A DNA stretch of 14,251 nt, taken from NCBI GenBank assembly GCA_937868145.1, contig CALMMH010000833.1, positions 1 to 14,251 of the forward strand, in the 5' to 3' direction. The stretch is from an uncultured Phycisphaerales bacterium. Lineage in GTDB: Bacteria > Planctomycetota > Phycisphaerae > Sedimentisphaerales > Anaerobacaceae. Made by a program: the position numbers and the translations under genes. The notes beneath the pieces are model-generated. The model ran no database searches and had not been told where the DNA came from. It saw nothing but the letters and a program-made list of their open reading frames with translations. Below are positions 9,461 to 14,251 of the stretch, piece after piece. Positions within the stretch are counted from its first letter, which is position 1. Each line of letters begins with the position of its first letter.

Positions 9461-11563
9461 TTATTTCTTCTCTAAGCTGATTCGGGCATCCACGGCGATG
9501 GACGTCGTGCCGGGTGCGCCTACCACGTAGGGGTTGATATCCATTTCTTTGATTTCCGGGAACTCGGTCACCAACTGGGAGACCCGCTGCAATCCCTCGG
9601 CAATCGCCTCGATGTCCACGCCTTCCTGACCACGAACGCCCTTGAGGATCTGGTACGTCTTGGTGGTCATCAGCATCTGCTTGGCTTCTTCGCCCGTCAG
9701 GGGCGCCAGATAGAACGAGACGTCCTTGAGGACCTCGACCAGGATGCCGCCCATGCCGAACATCATCAGAGGACCGAACTGCGGGTCCCGGTGCATGCCC
9801 AGGATCACTTCCTTGCCGCTGGTGCGGACCATCTCCTGCACCAGGACGCCGAGGATCTTCGCCTCGGGCTTCTTCTTCGGGATGCGGTACATCATCAGGT
9901 CGAAGGCGTCCTTCACTTCCTGGTCGCTCTTGAGGCCCACCTTGACGCCGCCGACATCGGACTTGTGCAGGATGTCCGGCGACCAGATCTTCAGCACGAC
10001 CGGGTAGCCGAGCTGCTGGGCGATGCTCGCGGCCTGCTCGGCCGTCGTGGCGATCGATCCTCTCGGCGTGGCGAAACCATACGCCTCGATGATGTCCTTG
10101 GCCTCGGCTTCGCCGATGTCGAGCAGCCCCTGTCGCAGGTGTCTCTCGACGATGCTCTCGACCTTGCGGCGGTTGACGGAGAACAGCCGGACCACGCGCT
10201 TGGGCCTGGCCTTCCACCGCACGTACTCGCACATCACGTTCAACGTCTCAACCGCGCTCTCAGGAGAGTCATATTGCGGGATGCCGCCCTTCCGCAGAAC
10301 CTGGATGCCCGGCTCCACCTTGGCGGCGCCGAGGAAGCAGGCCAAAACGGGCTTGCCCTTTTTCTTGGCGATCTTCACCAAGGCCTCGGCGGTTTCTTTG
10401 CTCTGCGTCATTGCCTGTGGCGTCAGGAGCACGACCGCGGCATCGACGTTCGGATCGTCCAGCACGACATCGAACGCAAATTCGTACCGATCGGCCAGGG
10501 CGTCGCCGAGCACATCGACCGGGTTGTGCACGTTGGCCGCGGCCGGCAACTTTTCGGCCAGCTTCTTCTTCGTTTCCTCCGTCAACTTCGCAAAAGTCAG
10601 GCCTCTCTGTTCGATAGCGTCGGCGGCCATGATGCCGGGCCCGCCGGCGTTCGTGATGACGACCACGTTCTGCCCTTTGGGCAACGGCTGATTCGAGAAC
10701 GCCTGGGCGAAGTCGAACTGCTGCTTGATCGATTCGCAGCGGATGACGCCGGCCCGCTTGAACGCGGACTCGTAGGCGACGTCGCCGCCGGCCAGACTGC
10801 CGGTATGCGAGGAGGCGGCCTTGGCGCCGGCGGCCGTGCTGCCGGACTTCATCAGCAGAATCGGCTTCTTTTGGGAAATCTGCTCGGCCTCCCGCACGAA
10901 GGCGTTGCCGTCCTTGATGTTCTCGAGGTAGCCGGCGATGACTTTCGTCTCTCGCTGCGAGCCGAACGCCTCGACCAGGTCCAGCTCGTCGACGTCGGCC
11001 TTGTTGCCGATGCTGACCAGGCTGCTGAAGCCGATCCCGTTGGCGTTGGCGGTGTCCAGAATCGCCGCCAGCAAGGCGCCCGACTGGGAGATATAGGCGA
11101 TCCCGCCCGGAACCGGAAGGTCGCCGCCGAAGCAGGCGTTGAGCTTATGGGACGGAGAGATCAACCCCAGGCAGTTGGGACCGACGAATCGAATGCCCGA
11201 CCGCTTGGCGATCCGCACGATTTCTTCCTCGAGCTTCTTGCCCTCGGGTCCCACTTCCTTGAATCCGGCCGTGATGATGATGACCGATTTGACGTGTACT
11301 TTGGCGCACTCTTCGAGCATCCCCGGCACGAACTGGGCCGGGACAATGATGACCACCAAATCCGGCGTCTCGCCGATCGACGGAAGATCCGGATAGACCT
11401 TGAGCCCCTCGATTTCGTCTGCTTTGGGGTTGACCGGGTAAATCTTTCCCGCGTAGCCGCCCGCGATCAGGTTGATCAGAATCTCGTATCCCACCTTGCC
11501 CTTTTGGCGGGACGCCCCGATGATCGCAACCGACTTCGGGTTGAAAAACGTTTGAAGACTCAT
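9461..11563 (-). CDS. Acetyl-CoA synthetase, ADP-forming (fused alpha-beta acyl-CoA synthetase)
   Basis: A 700-residue enzyme of the NDP-forming acyl-CoA synthetase family that interconverts acetyl-CoA + ADP + Pi with acetate + ATP + CoA, normally in the ATP-yielding direction. The order is CoA-binding domain (SVAIIGAS at 11-18), ligase domains with VGPNCLG at 127-133 and the phospho-His H253 in SSHTGSLAG, then a linker near 450-480 and a C-terminal ATP-grasp beta part (from about 485) with the second phospho-His H533 in ILHKSDVGG and GMGGILVE near 603-610. Both histidines are kept, so unlike the scaffold half of Pat it should be catalytic. There is no GNAT domain; that sits on the next gene. 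I chose ATG 11561-11563, where the family-typical FFNPKSVAIIG begins, with GGAAG about 10 nt upstream; a start at 11692 would add unrelated residues. First gene of the three-gene operon. Confidence 0.94.
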   Translation of the reverse strand: MSLQTFFNPKSVAIIGASRQKGKVGYEILINLIAGGYAGKIYPVNPKADEIEGLKVYPDLPSIGETPDLVVIIVPAQFVPGMLEECAKVHVKSVIIITAGFKEVGPEGKKLEEEIVRIAKRSGIRFVGPNCLGLISPSHKLNACFGGDLPVPGGIAYISQSGALLAAILDTANANGIGFSSLVSIGNKADVDELDLVEAFGSQRETKVIAGYLENIKDGNAFVREAEQISQKKPILLMKSGSTAAGAKAASSHTGSLAGGDVAYESAFKRAGVIRCESIKQQFDFAQAFSNQPLPKGQNVVVITNAGGPGIMAADAIEQRGLTFAKLTEETKKKLAEKLPAAANVHNPVDVLGDALADRYEFAFDVVLDDPNVDAAVVLLTPQAMTQSKETAEALVKIAKKKGKPVLACFLGAAKVEPGIQVLRKGGIPQYDSPESAVETLNVMCEYVRWKARPKRVVRLFSVNRRKVESIVERHLRQGLLDIGEAEAKDIIEAYGFATPRGSIATTAEQAASIAQQLGYPVVLKIWSPDILHKSDVGGVKVGLKSDQEVKDAFDLMMYRIPKKKPEAKILGVLVQEMVRTSGKEVILGMHRDPQFGPLMMFGMGGILVEVLKDVSFYLAPLTGEEAKQMLMTTKTYQILKGVRGQEGVDIEAIAEGLQRVSQLVTEFPEIKEMDINPYVVGAPGTTSIAVDARISLEKK

Positions 11564-11609
11564 GCCGTTGTTCTTCCTTTCACAAGCTAATAGCTCAGAA
11601 AAGTCGCCG

Positions 11610-11638
11610 ATTTTATGGAATATACCGGCCGACTGCAA
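11610..11638 (-). promoter_or_regulatory. Possible sigma70-type promoter of the synthetase/CoA-transferase/acuC operon
   Basis: Read on the - strand, TTGCAG (11638-11633), a 17-nt spacer and TAAAAT (11615-11610) form a -35/-10 pair, about 47 nt before the start codon at 11563. The -10 is good (5 of 6), the -35 only moderate (3 of 6). Confidence 0.4.
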
Positions 11639-11694
11639 GACTATTTCAGGGCGGGCATTCGATTCGATCCTGGGCGATTGCCAAGCGACCACAT

Positions 11695-11727
11695 ACCCGA
11701 CGGCTGGGGATGAACGTGCCGTCGGGT
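11695..11727. repeat. 9-bp perfect inverted repeat in the divergent region
   Basis: ACCCGACGG at 11695-11703 and CCGTCGGGT at 11719-11727 are exact reverse complements separated by 15 nt. On the + strand it is followed by TTATTAAAT, resembling a terminator, yet no + strand gene ends here. It lies about 57 bases upstream of the - strand promoter and 105 upstream of the + strand one, so it may be a protein-binding site or a barrier insulating the two divergent units. Confidence 0.6.
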
Positions 11728-11831
11728 TATTAAATCACTTGTGCCCCTCGGATTCAAAGGAAAAATGCAGGATTCACCTCGAAGGACATGCTTCGATCGA
11801 GACTTCCGTCGTATTCCCTCCTCTTGCTGAT

Positions 11832-11860
11832 TTGCCTCGGGATCGCAAATCTGCTACAAT
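11832..11860 (+). promoter_or_regulatory. Sigma70-type promoter for the dockerin/lamin-tail gene
   Basis: TTGCCT at 11832-11837, a 17-nt spacer and TACAAT at 11855-11860 form a good promoter on the + strand. Transcription from near 11867 would give a leader of about 250 nt before the ATG at 12116. Confidence 0.5.
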
Positions 11861-11889
11861 AAGTACGTCTCCGGCAACCCAGGGGTCAA

Positions 11890-12065
11890 GGGCCGGCCGA
11901 GATGTTTGTCGTCAATTGGGGTCGCGGCGCAATCGGAGGGTAAGGCACCCGAGGAGATGGCTGGTATGCGTATTCATCCTATTTCGCAACATCACAGCAC
12001 CATACGGATTTCATCCTCGGCGGCTACCCCAACAGGCGTACCTCTTAAGGTATATACGCCGGCCC
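11890..12065 (+). promoter_or_regulatory. Possible structured 5' leader RNA
   Basis: GGGCCGGC at 11890-11897 pairs exactly with GCCGGCCC at 12058-12065, closing a domain of about 176 nt. Nested in it are CCGAGGA (11949-11955) with TCCTCGG (12014-12020), CGTAT (11969-11973) with ATACG (12002-12006), and a hairpin with TACCT (12039-12043), loop CTTA and AGGTA (12048-12052), flanked by GGCG (12035-12038) and CGCC (12057-12060) with a TATA bulge; that last outer part overlaps the closing helix and would compete with it. It matches no riboswitch class I recognise. In GC-rich DNA some helices of this length arise by chance. Confidence 0.25.
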
Positions 12066-12115
12066 ACGCGAGGGGTCGGATGGCCAACGCAATTTACAGA
12101 GGGGAGGGTTGAGCC

Positions 12116-13330
12116 ATGAAAGCTAACTGGGGAGTCGTCATCGTTGCAATGGTTCTTTGCGTGAGCCTGCACGGGGAATGCCCGCCGGGAGACCTCAACC
12201 GCGACTGCCGGGTCGATGCGCTCGATCTGTTGCTGTTCTCAACCGAATGGCTAACGGGCTTGGAGAGCTCGGCGGACCTCACCGGCAGCATCGGCGTGGA
12301 TGCGGCGGATCTGGCCCTGTTCGCCAATCACTGGCAGCAGGTGGATTGTCCGATTGTGATCAACGAAGTGCTCGCACACGCGCATGACGCGGCGTCCGAC
12401 TGGATCGAGTTCTACAACGTCAGCAACATTCCCGTGAACATCGGCGGCTGGTTCCTCAGCGACACGGATACCGATCTGGAGAAGTACCAGATCCCCGAAG
12501 GAACCATCGTGAAACCCAACGGCTATGTCGTTCTCTATGAGGCGACGCACTTTGGCAACCCATACGATCCCGGCGTCCGCGAGGTGTTCGCGTTCACCGA
12601 GAACGGCGAAGGCGCATACCTATCCTCCGGCGACGACGAAGTCTTTCCGGATTGCCTGATCTCGGAAGTGTTCGGCGCCTCCGAGACCAGTTACTCGTTC
12701 GGCCGATACCTCAAGAGCACCGGCACCTACAACTTCGTCACCATGAGCGAAGTGACGCCAGGCAAAGCCAACGCCTACCCTCGCGTCGGACCGGTTGTGA
12801 TCAACGAGATCATGTACCATCCGATCGACGCGGACGCCGAGTACATCGAGTTGCTCAACATCACCAATTCACCGGTCACCTTGTTCGATAGCGAGATAGG
12901 CGAGCCCTGGCGGTTGATAGACGAATCGGGCCTCGATTTCCGATTCCCCACCAACGCGCCGGTGACGCTCGCCCGAGGCGAGTACGTGCTGGTGGCGAAG
13001 GATCCGACGGCGATGCTGCAGTACGAAATCCCCGCCAAGGTCAAGGTCTTTTCCTGGCCATCCGGCAAGCTCGCCAATCAAGGCGAAAAGATCCAACTGG
13101 TCAAGCCGGGCGACGTGGACGAGAAGGGAACTCGGTACTGGATCGAGGTCGATCGCGTCAACTACAGCGACGGCTCCCATGGCAAGGACTTCCCCAAAGG
13201 CCTCGATCCCTGGCCCGCCGGAGCTGATGGAGAAGGTTTCTCTCTCAGTCGCCTGTTCCCCTCGCAATATGGCAACGATCCGAACAACTGGTATGCCGGA
13301 ACCGCCACACCTGGAGCAGCGAACGACTGA
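12116..13330 (+). CDS. Secreted protein with dockerin-like domain and two lamin-tail domains
   Basis: This 404-residue protein starts with a signal peptide (hydrophobic 5-19, probable cleavage near residue 20). Residues 25-77 form a dockerin-like pair of calcium-binding repeats: GDLNRDCRVDALDLLLFSTEW and a second, TGSIGVDAADLALFANHW. Two lamin-tail (LTD) beta-sandwich domains follow: VINEVLAHAHDAASDWIEFY from 81 and VINEIMYHPIDADAEYIELL from 228, each ending in a TPGxAN motif (214-219 and 398-403). LTD domains are found on secreted and surface proteins of planctomycetes, and dockerin-like repeats are a hallmark of Phycisphaerae secretomes. No enzyme domain and no PEP-CTERM sorting signal is seen, so this is probably a binding or scaffold protein at the cell surface. 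ATG 12116 has GGAGGG at 12103-12108, 7 nt upstream. Partner and ligand are unknown. Confidence 0.85.
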   Translation: MKANWGVVIVAMVLCVSLHGECPPGDLNRDCRVDALDLLLFSTEWLTGLESSADLTGSIGVDAADLALFANHWQQVDCPIVINEVLAHAHDAASDWIEFYNVSNIPVNIGGWFLSDTDTDLEKYQIPEGTIVKPNGYVVLYEATHFGNPYDPGVREVFAFTENGEGAYLSSGDDEVFPDCLISEVFGASETSYSFGRYLKSTGTYNFVTMSEVTPGKANAYPRVGPVVINEIMYHPIDADAEYIELLNITNSPVTLFDSEIGEPWRLIDESGLDFRFPTNAPVTLARGEYVLVAKDPTAMLQYEIPAKVKVFSWPSGKLANQGEKIQLVKPGDVDEKGTRYWIEVDRVNYSDGSHGKDFPKGLDPWPAGADGEGFSLSRLFPSQYGNDPNNWYAGTATPGAAND

Positions 13331-13456
13331 GCCTTCCGACGGTGACACCGGATGCATGCCCTCTGACGAAGACGCGAGCAAACGCTTGACACGCGGCGTT
13401 ACTCGCTCGAAACTAGCCTCGTTGACGTCTTCATGATCGTCTATTGGGGCAGAATC

Positions 13457-14251
13457 ATGCATACATCGCGGCGGATGGGTCTATTCACAGGGAACAACTG
13501 GCATCGGGCTCTGATCGGCTGCTTCTTTATCCTGGGCGCCGGCCTTTCGGCAAACGGACAAGAAGCCCTCAGTCCGCAGGTGAGCGTCAGTTGCGCCTCG
13601 GTGAACGGAGTGGCTGTCGAGCGAAACGGCCACAGGCTGGTGGTGTACGGGGACCCGCAAGGACACTGGAAGTCAGCCGATGCGGTGCTCTTCACGCATG
13701 GCCGTCGGGACGTGGTCTGGGCAGGCCGGGCCCTGGTTGCCGGCGGGAGCGAGTCCATCGTCCCGGCCACAGAGGCGGAACAGTTCTCCAAAGCCGAGGA
13801 CTTCTGGTCAACGTTCTGGACCGGACGGTTTCACGATTATGCCCAGCAAAGCACCCGCGTGCCCATTTCGTCCATCCCCGTAGGCCGCACAGTACGCGAG
13901 GGCGACACCCTTGCGTGGCAGGATCTGACGGTGCGAGTGCTGGACACGCCGGGCTATACGCGAGGCGCCGTCTCCTATTTCGTCGATGTCGACGGAGTCC
14001 GATACGGTTTCGTGGGCGATCTGATCTACGGAGAGGGTTGCCTGCTGGATCTCTACAGCCTCCAGGATGCCGTGTCGCAAGCCCACATCGGAGGCTACCA
14101 CGGATACGCCGGCAGGATCGGCGATCTCATCGCCAGCCTGCGAAAGGTGGCCGCTGAGAAACCGGACATCCTCATCCCGGCTCGCGGACCGGTCATCCGA
14201 GACCCCGCGGCGGCAATCGAGCGGCTGATCCGCAGGCCCCAGGCAGTCTAC
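13457..14251 (+). CDS. Exported metallo-beta-lactamase-fold protein with degraded metal site (3' end beyond window)
   Basis: An open frame of 265 codons runs to the last base, so the protein is incomplete. After an N-terminal signal sequence (R5-R6, hydrophobic 18-31, likely cleavage near 31-35) the pattern is that of the metallo-beta-lactamase fold: VLFTHGRRD at 78-85 in place of THxHxDH, FWSTFWTGRFHDY near 116-128, VLDTPGYTRGAVSYFVD at 161-177 in place of TPGHTxGS, FVGDLIYG at 185-192 with D188 kept, and ILIPARGPV near 238-246 in place of PGHGP. H81, D85 and D188 remain; R83, V86, Y167 and R243 stand where metal-binding His is expected. It may therefore be non-catalytic. I chose ATG 13457 with GGGG 8 nt upstream; in-frame ATGs at 13433 and 13475 are alternatives. 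It follows the lamin-tail gene by 126 nt on the same strand. Its role is unknown. Confidence 0.75.
   Translation, partial: MHTSRRMGLFTGNNWHRALIGCFFILGAGLSANGQEALSPQVSVSCASVNGVAVERNGHRLVVYGDPQGHWKSADAVLFTHGRRDVVWAGRALVAGGSESIVPATEAEQFSKAEDFWSTFWTGRFHDYAQQSTRVPISSIPVGRTVREGDTLAWQDLTVRVLDTPGYTRGAVSYFVDVDGVRYGFVGDLIYGEGCLLDLYSLQDAVSQAHIGGYHGYAGRIGDLIASLRKVAAEKPDILIPARGPVIRDPAAAIERLIRRPQAVY

Larger units (their letters stand above)
11564..12115. other. Divergent regulatory region
   Basis: No convincing protein gene lies in these 552 bases. Seen in order: a possible promoter for the - strand operon (11610-11638), a 9-bp perfect inverted repeat (11695-11727), a small TCGAAG/CTTCGA hairpin (11779-11796), a + strand promoter (11832-11860), and a roughly 250-nt leader with possible RNA folding (11890-12065) before the secreted protein gene. 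A 68-codon frame at 11906-12112 shows no recognisable protein pattern. Confidence 0.6.

Noticed and set aside
7567..9480. Long + strand frame across the CoA-transferase/GNAT gene
   Set aside because: Antisense shadow rich in His, Arg and Asp; the - strand gene carries all family motifs.
9791..11590. Long + strand frame across the ADP-forming synthetase
   Set aside because: Antisense shadow; no recognisable domain, while the - strand protein is complete.
11906..12112. 68-codon frame in the leader of the lamin-tail gene
   Set aside because: No ribosome site, no recognisable motif and unremarkable composition; a leader peptide cannot be excluded but is not supported.
11860..12115. Cyclic di-GMP, cobalamin or TPP riboswitch in the leader
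   Set aside because: None of the conserved core sequences of these classes could be found by eye.
13386..13414. TTGACA upstream of the metallo-beta-lactamase-fold gene as a promoter
   Set aside because: The -35 is perfect but no acceptable -10 lies 16-18 nt downstream (GAAACT/AAACTA).
13444..14157. 237-codon + strand frame from a TTG over the last gene
   Set aside because: Arg-rich shadow; the frame from ATG 13457 has a signal peptide and metallo-beta-lactamase-fold pattern and stays open to the window end.

Overview
The window looks like chromosomal DNA of a GC-rich planctomycete, most likely class Phycisphaerae (Sedimentisphaerales-like). This rests on a secreted protein with a dockerin-like Asn/Asp-rich EF-hand pair plus two lamin-tail domains at the right end, and on the pairing of a CoA-transferase/GNAT fusion with an ADP-forming acetyl-CoA synthetase. 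The taxonomic call is inferred from gene content only.

Left block (1-2572, + strand): the end of a FIST-domain sensory protein, whose upstream part looks frame-disrupted, a soluble PAS/HisKA/HATPase histidine kinase, and two tandem single-domain response regulators. All four reading frames overlap (ATGA, then 32 nt, then 38 nt), so this is a tightly coupled signalling operon without a DNA-binding output domain.

Central block (2573-11563): an acetate/acetyl-CoA island. On the + strand, behind two good sigma70-type promoters, lie AMP-forming acetyl-CoA synthetase (acs) and an OFA-family monocarboxylate MFS transporter. A composite inverted repeat separates them. Facing them on the - strand is a compact three-gene operon: fused ADP-forming acetyl-CoA synthetase, an acetyl-CoA hydrolase/CoA-transferase fused to a Pat/AcuA-like GNAT acetyltransferase, and an AcuC/HDAC-type deacetylase. 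Gaps in the operon are 1 and 11 nt. The two units converge on a REP-like hairpin. The island holds three ways of making or moving acetyl-CoA, a carboxylate carrier, a probable protein acetyltransferase (writer), a probable deacetylase (eraser), and their classical substrate: Acs keeps the PX4GK lysine motif.

Right block (11564-14251): a 552-nt divergent regulatory region with a promoter for each side, a 9-bp perfect inverted repeat and a long, possibly structured 5' leader. It is followed by the secreted dockerin/lamin-tail protein and an exported metallo-beta-lactamase-fold protein with degraded metal ligands, cut by the window end.

The most interesting content is the acetylation-controlled acetate island, especially the placement of the GNAT writer on the CoA-transferase instead of on the NDP-forming synthetase scaffold as in Pat.
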